DNA of 64,000 nucleotides, taken from Aporrectodea caliginosa. Taxonomy: Eukaryota; Annelida; Clitellata; Crassiclitellata; Lumbricidae. The notes beneath the pieces are model-generated. The model was not told where the DNA came from and did not search any database. It saw only the letters and a program-made list of their open reading frames with translations. Numbering within the stretch: position 1 is the stretch's first letter; every line of letters starts with the position of its first letter. A program made the translations under genes and the position numbers. Where the stretch lies: the NCBI GenBank assembly GCA_020284085.1, contig JACEVL010000834.1, positions 416,001-480,000 on the forward strand. The letters are read 5' to 3'. Below are positions 11,583 to 22,600 of the stretch, one piece after another.

Positions 11583-12570
11583 GTTAACCCATTAACTATG
11601 AGTGTGTACTAAAAGTGACTGGGAACCAATGCAGATCATTGTTAAAGTGTTAAATATAACAATGTGGAACACATGACTTCAATTTGTAACGTGTCACCAA
11701 CACGACATATCCGTTTTGAGATTTCTGCTTCTCTTGTACCCTCTAACCAACTAAACTATAATAAGCACACTGACCGTAAACTATCAGTGGGAATAACAAA
11801 CGGCAAAGCAGAGGACTGGTCACCTGATCTCATAAGCAGAGGCCAAGAAAATGAAATCACTACGACTTCATACCCATGGCTGCCTCAGGTTTAGCATACG
11901 GGACTGCTCTTCTTCTTCTACTTATAATATATTAACATTGATATAGAAATAATATTAGCTTTTTCCTATCCTATGTCCTGTCCCATGGACATTTTAAAAT
12001 TGGAGTTGAAAATTCTCTGACCCATGGCAGGTGACATAAAGCTAACCTTTGTCTGTTGCTATCCTTTAGCTGGTGTGATGGGCCAATAAGCAGTAATGCA
12101 TAACTCTTGTGTCCTGTTGCATACATACATACATATAAATATGTACATACATACATACATACATACATACATACATACATACATACATACATACATGCAT
12201 ACAGACCCACATACATCCCTACTGGTCCAGAGGCATTTCCAAATAGTAATTTAGTAGATATGCAGTTCATATTCAGTAAAATATTAGGGTATGAAGTGCT
12301 GGCGGCTTCATTTTCTTAAGAAGGCAGATGGCCAATCCTAGCATTCAATGTCCAATATTCAGTGTATGGTCAATGTACTTAATATAGCTTCGTTGATACG
12401 AGATATGACAGAAGAAGCAGAACTCTTGAAACGGATATCTGCCCTGGTTATGACATGTTACAAATTGAAGCCATATGCTCCATATTGCTATATTTAACAC
12501 TTTAACAATGAGCTGTATTGATTCCCAGTCACTTTTAGTACACTCTTGCCGTTAAAGTGCTAAAACATGG
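11583..12570. mobile_element. Foldback element with arms of about 200 bp
   Basis: The left arm (about 11583-11790) and the right arm (about 12350-12570) are diverged reverse complements. Shared blocks include GTGTACTAAAAGTGACTGGG, CATTGTTAAAGTGTTAAATA, CTTCAATTTGTAAC and ATATCCGTTTNAAGA. The left end begins TTAACCC; the right end is degraded, so a piggyBac-like TTAA site is only possible. The core holds a (CATA)n array (12121-12196) and no transposase. Confidence 0.75.
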
Positions 12571-13050
12571 CTTTACTATTCCACTTCAAACATATTAACA
12601 TAAATATGCAATTAATATTAAAAATAATGAAACCCAAAAAGAATGAAAACCAGTGCATTCTATTGCTATCATAGCAAAATAAAGTTAAAGTATTTAAACA
12701 CTAAACATCTTAAATATCTAATAATTTCACCATACAACTAATAGTAAGAAATATATGTCACACTTAGTGCCTACATACGACTGTCTATGCACAATTAAAA
12801 TACATTAAAATTAAATTATACATGAATATATTAGCCAATACTTTACCGTTATTCTACACTACATTAGGCTTCCTCAGAGAGAGCCTTTGGTTATAGGATT
12901 CCTCTGATTATTGGCTGCAGTAAACAATTACTTTAGCAAACAAGTAATAAATATAGTTCCACACTGAAGCATAATCTAAATTTAATAAATACTAAGGCAA
13001 GAGATGACGTCTACAGGTCTGCTGCAGTTTAAACTAATGATGCCACTCAG
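12571..13050. other. AT-rich, nothing seen
   Basis: No exon, RNA gene or element boundary recognised. Confidence 0.5.
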
Positions 13051-13112
13051 TGTGGAATGGTAGGCTCGTTGCTGGTTGAATGATAAGGCTTTGATGCTTC
13101 ATTGTTGATCCT

Positions 13113-13470
13113 CGTTCCTCTGTGGAATGATAAGGCCGTTACTCCCCGTTCCTCTGTGGAATGATACGGCCGCCGCTCCTCGTTCCTCTGTAGAATGATA
13201 AGTTCGTTGCTCCTCGTTCCTCTGTGCTGTGGAATGATAAGGCCGTTACTCCCCGTTCCTCTGTGGAATGATACGGCCGCTGCTCCTCGTTCCTCTGTAG
13301 AATGATAAGGCTGTTACTCCTCGTTCCTCTGTGGAATGATAAGGCCGTTACTCCTTGTTCCTCTGTAGAATGATAAGGCCGTTGCTCCTCGTTCCTGTGT
13401 GGAATGATAAGGCCTTTGCTCCTTGTTCCTCTGTGGAATGATAAGACTCCTCGCTCCTCTGTGGAATGCT
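13113..13470. repeat. 34-bp minisatellite, about 10 copies
   Basis: CCTCTGTGGAATGAT recurs at 13117, 13151, 13185 and 13219 (34-bp spacing), then at 13258 after a copy with a 5-bp CTGTG duplication, and onward. Long minus-strand frames of RGTRSNGLII/HSTEERG type are products of the repeat. Confidence 0.9.
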
Positions 13471-14960
13471 CCTCTTCAGGCTCACCGCCATAACAAAACA
13501 CAACCATGACAGCATTATGTTGCTATATTGCGCATTTAGATACAGACACACAAATTCATGTGATAGAATTAAGGCACTGTTAGTCGCATAATTATAAGGG
13601 CATATAATTAAACACCATTTATCAAGTACATTGACTTGTGCACACAAAACACACACACACACATCTATATAATACATCACCATAAGCGTAGCTACACTCC
13701 TCTTGCTTTTATATACTGGAACTTCTATTGACCAATGACCACAATGCCCAGGATTTTGCCAATGGTCTGTGAAGTTGCCTGCTCTTGAATTTCAGTCTTG
13801 CTACATGCCTGTATATCACCTAACTGTGAATATCACAAAGACGATCAGACCTGAAGCCCACCAACCATGAATTTTTATGTTAACGTACAGGTCCATGAGT
13901 GAGGGTGATCTGTTCTCGCCACCTCATCTTGCCACCAGAAGTCCAGTCATTGTATATACTTGCAAGGTAAAACAGACATTTCAATACCTGTGTAACCTGG
14001 AGTGGATTTAAATACCCAATCTCAAGGTTGACAGCCTAGTATGCCAACGATTGACTATTCAAGCCAGAGGTCACTGTCGAAGGACCTTGAGCAAGTCCTT
14101 CACTTAACTGCTCAGAGCCAGCAATGTTCTGCTGTCTGGTCATGTCCACACTTGTGAACTTTGAAAGGAGGGTAATATCAAATACAATTGTACTGTACCG
14201 TATTGTATTGACTACTGTGCACCCATTTGAATATAACATAAGACATTAACACATACAAAAGTTATCTAACTGTAGGCCTATGTGAGGTAACAAATTTGCT
14301 ACTATTTTCATACTTTCAGTTAAACAGACCAAGATATCGATAGTTTAAAAGGTATGTCAAAACTGGCACATGCAGACATTCACTACTATTCAATAACATA
14401 ACTCCCAGCACCATAAAACAGTCTTAGTCATACAGTTAAATAAATTATATTATCATTTTAATAATATTAATAACTTCTACAGCGCCTGTAGGCTATATAA
14501 TGCACAAGACAACAACCGATGGCACACAAAAACCATGTTGTCATCATATCAACATCCAGGTCGGTCTGTTGAGAGACAGCCTACGGTGGATAAACAATGT
14601 GAAAAAGTGAAGTTTTAGGCTGATAGCAAAATGGATTTGTGACTGAGCAGAACGAGCCAAACACGAGAAAGGTTCTTGCTGAAAAGTGATAAGACTGTTG
14701 ATTATGCACGATTCGATGGAAGTGGAACGAGAAGCAGAGGCAAGCCGAGACTACGCTAGATAGATAGGCCAAATACTGTTTAAGTGAAGACATTTATTCG
14801 TACCCATCGCAGCCAAAATGGCTGGCGTCAGGAACTGAATATATATTATATATATACATAATTATATACGCATGCTATAGGCTAATGTGCATATACACTC
14901 ACCTCTAAAGTCTTGTAACAAATGCCGACTTCTACTAGAACGATCCAAAACGGATAAATT
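13471..14960. other. No gene seen
   Basis: Ordinary AT-rich sequence with short CA and TA runs. Confidence 0.45.
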
Positions 14961-14989
14961 ACAACAACTGACCGTTTTATAATTTAAAT

Positions 14990-15485
14990 TTTCACTAAAA
15001 CCCCAACACAGGTTTCCTTGTTTGAAATTCCGCCATTTGTATTATTCAGCGATCTGATAGGCTGTAGAACGCTAGGGCAGCATTTAGGTCATCTCCGTCC
15101 ATCGCCCTCTCCCACACCCCTCCCGTGACCCTCTCCCCCATCCACCTCCTCAGCCTACAACGTGGTGTCGCTTGTTTTCCGATTGAATCCACCGCTGCGC
15201 CTTAATTACCCCTCCAAACCTCCCACCACGACTCTGACACGCGGCCCAATTTCGACAAGTCTGCGCAACACGAGGGCCAATGCTGGTCCTTCATCTCACT
15301 GTCGGCAAAGTCTGGCTCACCGTGTGTAAGACCAAGGCCCACAGAATTTTGCGACAGTCATTGAAATCACGGCGAAGTAGAGGAACGACCACACTAGGCC
15401 GACGCCTCGAGAAAGCCGACGGGTGCCGCCAGTGGCCCGCGGTGGGAGCGATGGGGGAAGGCTGTCTGGGACGTGAACCTTTAAG
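14990..15485. promoter_or_regulatory. CpG-rich island, possible promoter region
   Basis: A GC-rich block (CCGCCATTTG near 15031, then dense CG dinucleotides to 15480) in AT-rich surroundings. CpG islands often mark invertebrate promoters. CCGCCATTT resembles a YY1 core. No start codon or exon can be tied to it. Confidence 0.3.
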
Positions 15486-15489
15486 TTAG

Positions 15490-16600
15490 GCCTAACCTAA
15501 CTTTATGACCTTTTTCTAAAAATTCTTCTGAAAGTATTTAAACATTGCCATGGGATGGAATCAACGTTTTCTCTAGATTTTCTGAAAATACATCCTGAAC
15601 ACTCTATCAGAAAGCCCGAAACCTCAAAAAATATCAAAAGCTGTAAGATTCAAGCGAGAATTTGCCAAAATATTATACAGATTTAAAACACTAGGCCTAC
15701 TTTCAGGACATAATCAGGCACAGCACCAACGAAGATTAAAAATAAGAACCAAGGAACAAGTCACACAACCATAGAAAATCGCAGAACAGATAAAAAAAAC
15801 TCCAGACAGAGAAATCTAAAGAAAAACATGTTATGAAAACACATGATAGGCGCCGTATACTGAGCCTTGCTCTGTAAGCACTTCTGTTGTTTATCGTATA
15901 CGCCAGTTTTAAAAAGTCCTTTACGAGTTATTGTTGGTTTGAGAGTTGAGACTACAGAAACTTGGACTACTATTCCATCATAACAATAATACTGTTAGCC
16001 AGACAACAACATAGCCTACAAGATCATTATTGTGATTCGTGAAGATTTAACTTATTCCAGGGGCTGGGTAAGATGCCCTTGAATTCAAATGTTTTCAAGT
16101 CAAATATCTTCAAATATTGTTCTGTTTGACAAATTTCAGTTTGGTAACGTGTAGTACTTTGGTTTCCAGTTATGTTGATGTATTCAACATAAATCTCTTG
16201 TAATTGAGTTTCTTGAAAAATAAAAATTTCTTAGAACACTCTACCCTTCTTACAGCTCCTATCGGCTATTTAATGCTGAACAAGAATGAAATTTATATTT
16301 TAAATTTCCTAAAATAGATGCTGCGTAATTAAATAGTAAAAATCGCTCCCAAAATTTGGGCCAAAGTGACATTCATGGATCGTCAAATTAGTCGGTCAAG
16401 TAGGCCTAATTCTTTTCGTCCAGGGCTGTAGCTATAGACTGCATGCGGTTAGTGCGGTTGTCCTTGTCCACAAACAGTAGCTTGAAGTATAGGCCTAATG
16501 ATGCGTGATATAGGACGGTCCTACATAATTATTTGTCCTACTTATACGATAGACGTCATCTGCGCATGTCCGTCTGTCTGTCTGTATACATGTAGGCTAT
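15490..16600. other. No gene seen
   Basis: AT-rich, non-repetitive at the resolution available by eye. Confidence 0.45.
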
Positions 16601-16611
16601 TACTCAGGCCT

Positions 16612-16858
16612 CTTTCGACCTCCTCGCATCGTCCACCGCTCTTCAAACAGACTTGATTATTCTAGTTCCTCATACTAGAGCAGCTATGGCTCAGTCCCGG
16701 TTCTTTACATCTCTTTGGAATGCGCTCTGAAATTCTACCTGGTAACCCATCCTCCTCTGCTTTTCTCAAAACCTATCTCTTCTCTCGTGGCCTCGTGCAC
16801 TGGGAGCGCCTCTGAACCGTTCACCCTACTAGAGGTGCTTTATAAATGTGTGAATACA

Positions 16859-16860
<2 letters not shown>
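16612..16860 (+). mobile_element. LINE 3' end: RT tail plus 3' UTR
   Basis: Plus-strand frames give IILVPHTRAAMAQSR, then FFTSLWNAL, LPGNPSSSAFLKTYLFSRGL, VHWERL. These are the last residues of CR1/L2-type ORF2 (VPRTRTAxAQSRxFxxxxxxLWNALP, SSSAFLKTxLFxR). The 3' part GGGAGCGCCTCTGAA...GTGCTTTATAAATGTGTGAATAC runs directly into an (ATGT)n array, so the microsatellite probably grew from the LINE tail. Confidence 0.8.
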
Positions 16861-16889
<29 letters not shown>

Positions 16890-17032
16890 TGTATGTATGT
16901 ATGTATGTATGTATGTATGTATGTATGTGTGTATGTATGTATACATGTATGTATGTATGTATGTATGTATGTATGTATACATGTATGTATGTATGTATGT
17001 ATGTATACATGTATGTATGTATGTATATGTAT
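16861..17032. repeat. (ATGT)n microsatellite
   Basis: About 170 bp of ATGT repeats with interruptions, starting at the LINE 3' end. Poly-MYVC and poly-HTYI frames here are artefacts. Confidence 0.97.
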
Positions 17033-17262
17033 TCTACGTAAAACGCATGCTTCTGCTTAATAGATATCGCACATAGATCCCCATAACATAACAACATGGG
17101 ATAATTATGGGTTGAAATTAATCCAAGTCGCCAGGTTTTGTATTCTGCTATGTCTGCAATTAGCCACATATATTACACGGGCCTACCCTTTGATATGAAG
17201 TTTTTTACGCATAAGAACTTATTATGGTGCTGCACGGGCGGTACATTAGGATAGGCCTACTA

Positions 17263-17619
17263 TCAATGTATAAACACGACTTTTGATTCCTTTTCTAGAA
17301 TATTGTACATATATTTATGTTTACGTCCAGGGTAAGAATTAAATGTAGGCCTATACCCAGCAACGATTAGATCCTTCATTATCCCATGGAATCCGGATAC
17401 ACGTAGTTGGACTTTGCTCCCATTATCGACCCTGACCAGGGTTCTGTACCTATCCAAAGAAGAGTTATGTGTAGACGACAAATATACATAGGGCTCAAGT
17501 AGAGCGGGAGAGGGTGTTTCGTCTGGGCTGTTGTTGCACTTGAGCCCTCTTATTGTAAAGAAATCCGTAACTCGATCGGTCTCTTTGAAACCTGTGCCTT
17601 GAGCCATGTAGACGGCCAT
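17263..17619 (-). CDS. Weak candidate exon, unknown protein
   Basis: A 118-codon minus-strand frame has protein-like composition in the middle (EPYVYLSSTHNSSLDRYRTL, then VRVDNGSKVQLRVSGFHGI) and no low-complexity sequence. TTTCTTTACAATAAG could be an acceptor inside it. The downstream end lacks a clear donor. I do not recognise the sequence, and it may be a chance frame. Confidence 0.2.
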   Translation of the reverse strand: MAVYMAQGTGFKETDRVTDFFTIRGLKCNNSPDETPSPALLEPYVYLSSTHNSSLDRYRTLVRVDNGSKVQLRVSGFHGIMKDLIVAGYRPTFNSYPGRKHKYMYNILEKESKVVFIH

Positions 17620-17719
17620 GCTTGAGCCCTGTAGCCCTCAATACCCACTCAGACAATAATAACAGCTTCTTAGACTGACCGCTCTTCAGCGACCTCGAGA
17701 GGCACAACACAAGACACTT

Positions 17720-18800
17720 ATGGCCTTATTATGCACTTATAATAATCAAAGTCATATAGGGTACGTCTGGACGAGCCTTGCCTGGACGGCTGGGGAGAGA
17801 ACCTGCATCGACTGCAGTAGGCTAAGCCTGTGCCTAAGTGTATTGCCATCCAAGTCATATCTAGCGCATGGACAGCAAGTGTCCGATTTACCTATACCTA
17901 CAGTTACATGAGCATTGACTGAACTATATGTCTACTGTAACTGCACTATGGAACACTCTTCCACCTGACTTCGGAGCCGTCCCTTTAAAACTCTGTTAGT
18001 GCTTTTGGATTGGATTGGATCCACAGTTTAACGGCAGCTTATGACAACATAGGCCGTTGCCGCCGACAAAGATTATTTTTTTGGCATATTAGGCCTACAG
18101 CTTTTTTAGTGCTTTTGGGAATTCCTAAAAATAATGTGCTTAAAGTCCAGAAACATACATATGTACATAATACATAATGATATGTAGGCCTAGGCATGCA
18201 TGTATGTACATATAAATTTGTATAGGCCTACATGCCCTATTCATCTATAAATATTCATGCATGCACGTAAGTATACGTGTATTATTATTAGGCCTATATT
18301 ATAGGCTATCTTTGTCTCTCTGTATCTTTCCTTTAATCTTTGTATTACTCTGTATGTCTTTGTATATATTGATGTGGGTGTATATTGCCTAAGCCTACGC
18401 GTGTAAGACTGCAGTTAAAGCATTGCAGTGTTTCTTCAGTAAACCTAAACCAAGGCCACTAACCACAGTGAACTATAGCTTAGATTATCATAGTTTAGTT
18501 CGAATGGAGCGGGTTAAACAAACCAGAGATCCGTTGGATGGCAATGTGTGTGTTTTACTCTATGTAGAAAGTAATATTAACGCAGCAAAGAGAACGCATC
18601 GGGATTAAAATTCAGTTGAACAGGTCAGTGCAAAGTTGTAGACTTTGTGTAATGGTTTGGATGATATATCAGTGTAGGCCCTACACTATTCACAGCTGCT
18701 CAGAAGAAGCTACGAACGACATGCTGTTAACATTCCAGGCTAACTTACTTTGGTTCTAACATACTTGCATTTGTTAATTAATTAATATTATATTCTTGTA
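17720..18800. other. No gene seen
   Basis: Non-coding, with several TAGGCCTA copies clustered at 18090-18300 among CATA/GTAC-like microsatellite fragments. Confidence 0.45.
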
Positions 18801-18802
18801 AT

Positions 18803-19640
18803 TAAACCTCTGGTATATTTCCGATCTCCAGGCCTTCAAATCTTTCCGTCGACTCCTTAAGCACACTTAAACACGAGCCCGGATCATAAAATGCTCTCTG
18901 CCCTAAAATCTGCCACAAATAAATATCACGACCTTCGCCTAAACCGCTCCTCTTCCGCCCTAGCACCACGCCCTTCCGTCACTTCATTACAAAAATTTGC
19001 AAATCACTACATAACCACAGCTGTTCCGCCTCTCTGGAATAAACTCCCGCCAGATTAACGCCAAATTACTGATCCATCCGAAGAACTCATCAAACCTCAA
19101 CTCTTGCTATCTCTCGAGATCCACAGGTCTTTCACTCAAAACTAAAACAATGCTGTTCCACAAATCCTAGCCTAATTCCTCCTCTTCCCCTTACTTCCCT
19201 TGTCGATTCAATAATTGAAGTTAGAGTTTAGAATTATTGTAACAGTAGGCCTACTAAACACCATCCACCGTCTGACAGCTGTATGCCTACCCCTATGGAT
19301 CTTGACTTGGAACTGATTTAAGTTCATTTAACCCTCCCGTTTGGGCTATGTTTTGACTAAGCGCCTGTGAATAAGTTGCTTCCTGCGCCAGTGGCGTAAC
19401 GAAAGGTTTCAGCGCCCAGGGGCAAGAGTTGCATGATGACTGCGCCCCTTTTTAATTCTCTTGTTGACTTTTAATCGTTCTTGTCACAGTACTGTGTACC
19501 ACAGAAAGCTAACCCCCAGTGCTGCGCCCGGGGGCGGTTGCCCCTCTGTCCCCCCTTCGTTACGCCACTGTTCCTCGCTTCCCTTTCTGGGCGCTGTAGA
19601 AATTTCGAGATAACGATTACGATTAATTTTGCACATGGAA
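18803..19640 (+). mobile_element. LINE copy with internal deletion, interrupted by a MITE
   Basis: It starts with the linker segment also seen at 1.4-1.8 kb (FKSFRRLLKH..., LKSATNKYH). It then jumps without the RT core to the ORF2 tail (SVTSLQKFANHYITTAVPPL, WNKLPPD), and continues into a 3' UTR ending in the GTGAATAAGTTG...GATAACGATTACGATTA tail. The MITE 19389-19570 lies in that 3' UTR. The related tails at 20.2 and 53.3 kb read straight across the junction (GAATAAGCTGGTGCCCTGCGC then GGCTTTCGAGTGG). Confidence 0.75.
19389..19570. mobile_element. hAT-like MITE (CAGTGGCGTAACGAA family), copy 1
   Basis: The 182-bp element starts CAGTGGCGTAACGAA and ends TTCGTTACGCCACTG, a 15-bp perfect terminal inverted repeat. 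Flanks TTCCTGCGC and TTCCTCGC look like an 8-bp target duplication with a small change. It is the same family as 45853-46066, which has an exact 8-bp duplication. Confidence 0.85.
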
Positions 19641-19735
19641 CTGTCTATAGGCCTACGCCTCATTTTTCACAAGCAGTGGAGCGAGAGCAAATCTGAACAT
19701 CGATGAGGTACAAATTACAATCAACACGCAGTAGG

Positions 19736-19899
19736 CAGTGGCGGCGCCATGTTTTCAGGTTTGGGGGGGGCTAAAGCTCAAAAAACCTTCCCTTTTGTCC
19801 CCTCCTCGCTGTGATTTGCAGTTATTTCCCAACTTCTGGGGGGCTGAGCCGCAGTTAGGGGGGCTAAGCACCCCCTAGCCCCCTCTGGCGCCGCCACTG
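19736..19899. mobile_element. hAT-like MITE (CAGTGGCGGCGCCA family)
   Basis: The 164-bp element starts CAGTGGCGGCGCCA and ends TGGCGCCGCCACTG. Flanks are GCAGTAGG (19728-19735) and GCAGTAAG (19900-19907), an 8-bp duplication with one mismatch. The interior contains GGGGGGCTAAG inverted motifs and no ORF. Confidence 0.88.
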
Positions 19900-20030
19900 G
19901 CAGTAAGTTCAATTCCGTGCGAAAATCCTCGATCCGATAGGCCTATTATACACGGCCGCGGTTGATTGTTTGAAGCCGTAGCGGTAGGGAAGCATAGCAT
20001 GTTCAGCTTTAATAGTGTTGTTTTCCGTAG

Positions 20031-20060
20031 GTTAACATTGCAAACATAGAGAAAATGCTG
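20031..20060 (+). repeat. Left arm of 30-bp perfect inverted repeat
   Basis: The reverse complement of this 30-mer occurs without mismatch at 20288-20317. The arms are separated by 227 bp that include a LINE 3' tail. The arm contains TTGCAAACATAGAGAAAATG. Confidence 0.95.
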
Positions 20061-20214
20061 CATATCTGGGATGTCAGCAGGCGCACGCTGGTTCGAAAAT
20101 TTAACATTAGGCGTAGCTGGTAAAAGAAACGAGTAAATTAGTCGAATTTAATTCAGCCTAGGCCCTAATATATAATCACGGAAGGCACAAGCGATAAGGG
20201 CTATATTTGTAGGC

Positions 20215-20287
20215 CTATCAATCGTAATCGTAATCTCCAAACTTCTAAAGCGCCACTCGAAAGCCAAGCGCAGGGCACCAGCTTATT
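20215..20287 (-). mobile_element. LINE 3' tail (GATTACGATTACG end)
   Basis: On the minus strand GAATAAGCTGGTGCCCTGCG, GGCTTTCGAGTGGCGCTTTA and GAAGTTTGGAGATTACGATTACG match the 3' ends at 35.7 and 53.3 kb. Only the tail is present, and it abuts the right arm of the 30-bp inverted repeat. Confidence 0.75.
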
Positions 20288-20317
20288 CAGCATTTTCTCT
20301 ATGTTTGCAATGTTAAC
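20288..20317 (-). repeat. Right arm of 30-bp perfect inverted repeat
   Basis: Perfect reverse complement of 20031-20060. It begins CAGCATTTTCTCTATG and abuts the LINE tail at 20287. Confidence 0.95.
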
Positions 20318-20454
20318 ACAGCACGCTTGTTTGCTTGACTTGGTCATAATATGATATCGTCTACAGAGTCGTATATTTATAGCGCCAGCCTCCAGGTCGC
20401 CGAATTTCGAAACAACTAATATAATACAAAGGCAGCGAGGGAGAGTGCTAACCG

Positions 20455-20910
20455 AGAACTGTAGCCTACCAAAGATGGCGCTGATTAGTTGCTATGAATA
20501 GGTGCTTCCTCATTAAAATCAGGTCGTTGGATACACTCGTTCCAAACAACAACAATACATCGCTGGAGGAAACTGAACACTCGCACTTTGTAAAGTAAGC
20601 ATTTAAGCGAAATAATTTTCTTACAGGACTTATTGTGGCAAGAGTTCGTTATTATCGTCTCAGGATAAATCTATCACTAAATATTCAACATGTTCTTTTA
20701 TTTTCTGTGTCGTTTGATGTTTGAAATTAATTCTTACTGCATCTGGTGCATTCGTCCGTCGCCTATCGCCGCAGCGCTGTGTGTCCGCGTCTATAAAAGG
20801 GGAGGTGCTCGATGTTTATAGGCAATCGTTGTTTTGTAAATATTAATTTTGTTTGGTGATTGTTTTTTCTTGCCTATGTTTTTGCAGGTACGCTCAGGTA
20901 AGTTCGTTGA
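20455..20910 (+). promoter_or_regulatory. Possible promoter region with TATA box
   Basis: CCAAAGATGGCGCTGA near 20469 resembles a YY1-type initiator (AAGATGGCG). CTATAAAAGGGGAGG at about 20791-20805 is a strong TATA-box match. Splice-like signals follow: a donor GTAAGC after 20594, and TTTTTGCAG directly before GTACGCTCAG and GTAAGT near 20885-20905. No coding exon could be attached, so this is a tentative, sequence-motif-only call. Confidence 0.3.
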
Positions 20911-21405
20911 TCAATAATGCACATAATGAACCTTTTGCTGTATTCTCTTTTTAATTTGCTCGTAAACGAAGAAGAGAACATAGTGAACGGTGGTTGATTT
21001 GCGCCCAGCTGGCGATGATTTATGTCCTAGGGTATGTATGTCGTTTTGGATCACTGCAGGTGAAAGGTAAGGTCTCTGCTGCTTGCCTTTTGTTTGCCGT
21101 CCTGCCCTAGACGGTGGCAAGACCAGTGGTTAGGGACATTTGACATTCAATGTTCAGGGTTCACGGTATCATTTTGTAAAAATGGGCGAAATTCACGGTC
21201 CATTCACGGCTTGAAATCACGTTTTTTTGCTAAGATCCGACCTAACAATAACGCATATAAGAAAGAAACGATGCACTCGCTATGTAGGCCTATAAATGTC
21301 AGTGTAGACGTCCTGAATCAAATCACATTTGTATTTACTGAGATCTAATTCATGTAATATCATATCAATAGCATATGAGATACGGATTAGGCGGGGAGGG
21401 GTAGG

Positions 21406-21860
21406 GTGGGGCAGTGGATGGCCCCCTCGGTCATGCCAGAGGTATCTAGGGTAGATAAATTGACGGTCTTAGAGGTAACGCGTACGGAAACCCTTAATTT
21501 TGAAGCGCATATAAATCAGATATGTTGCAAGGCTAAACAGTCCATGTATGCATTGCGCATTTTAACTGCTCATGGCCTAACGGGCCCAAACCGCGCTACG
21601 ACTGTGGCACACCAGCTGTATGCTAGTCCAGCTTGGTGGAGTTTTGCTCATCAGCAGGATAAAAACAGGCTCCAATCCATCATAACTAGGTTGATCCAGT
21701 AGGGTACCTCCCCGTTGACAGCCCAAGCTTTGACCAGCTCTGTCGGCAGACTGATACTGGTCTCTTCACAGCTGTTCTAAACACTCGGGGGCATGTTTTG
21801 CCTAAGTTGCTCCCACCAAGGAAATCAGCTACATATCACCTTTGCCCATGGTCTCATGAC
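21406..21860 (+). mobile_element. LINE RT C-terminus (CR1/L2-like)
   Basis: The frame gives SRVDKLTVLEVTRTETLNFE, then AHINQICCKAKQSMYALRIL, AHGLTGPN, QLYASPAWWSFAHQQDKNRL, QSIITRL. After a frameshift near 21700 it continues YLPVDSPSFDQLCRQTDTGL, FTAVLNTRGHVLPKLLPP and ends SHDGS-stop. This is the RT thumb and C-terminal region of a non-LTR element (LYASPAWWGF, ADxxLFxAVLxNxxHVLxxLLPP). It is 5'-truncated and frameshifted, but otherwise well preserved. Confidence 0.85.
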
Positions 21861-22367
21861 GGGTCTTGACTTTTATTGACAATATTTGGAGCAAAACATT
21901 TTTAGGAAGAAAATCTGTAGTCCTATTGATTTTGTATTTGTCGTATGATGTTTGTGCACTGGAGTGCGTCTCTTCTGCAACTGGTTTAATAAGGAATATA
22001 CTTAATTACTTAGATCAAAGCAGCGACTCGCTGTCACTGTGTAATGTCATGCTAAGTGTCATAGTCAACGTTTGGCACTTAGTTTGTTGCTTGATTTCTG
22101 TAGACCATCATTACATGTAGTCCCAAGTTCTCGTCTGTAAAACTTTGACACTGGGGCGAAACACTTCAGTTCCGAACGTCATGTTGCCTTAGTTTCACAG
22201 AATTTGCCCAAAATCATGGCAATTCACAACATTTGGGGAAATTCACGACAAATGCCGAAAATCACAAAATTCATGGCTTCCTTGACTCTGTGCATTTCTA
22301 CTATCCCACCCGGTTTCCAATGGTTTGTGACAATTTCAATAGTCACCCTGTCGTCATCTCATCATCA

Positions 22368-22600
22368 TCAGTTCCTGACGCCAGCCATATGGCGGCAATG
22401 GGTATGAACAGATGATCTCTGTTGTTGTCCTTGGTCATTTGTCAAGTCCATTAATTCCCTTAGTGTTAGTCCAAGTGATTGTAGGTCCTCATTTATGTTG
22501 TCTATCCAACGTAGTCTTGCTCTGCCTTTGCTTCTTTTTACTTTGAATCTTGCAAGTAGTTCATTGTTTCGGATGCTATCAACTGGCATTATCTCTAGAT
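22368..22600 (-). mobile_element. LINE RT C-terminal remnant, split by hAT insertion
   Basis: Minus-strand reading gives MPVDSIRNNELLARFKVKRS, then KGRARLRWIDNINEDLQSLG, LTLRELMDLTNDQGQQQR. This is the far C-terminus of an RT (GRxxxRWxDxIxxDLxSLG...ANDRxxWR). The upstream residues GFGHLEI lie at 25543-25556, on the far side of the element 22609-25534. The fragment carries on cleanly across the insertion if one target-duplication copy is skipped. Confidence 0.75.

Noticed and set aside
13113..13470. CRISPR-like array
   Set aside because: Units are contiguous with no spacers and the sequence is eukaryotic; it is a minisatellite.
16715..17169. Long frames of MYVC or HTYI type (also at 24.4, 57.1 and 61.4 kb)
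   Set aside because: Translations of (ATGT)n microsatellites; all frames are open because the repeat lacks stop codons.
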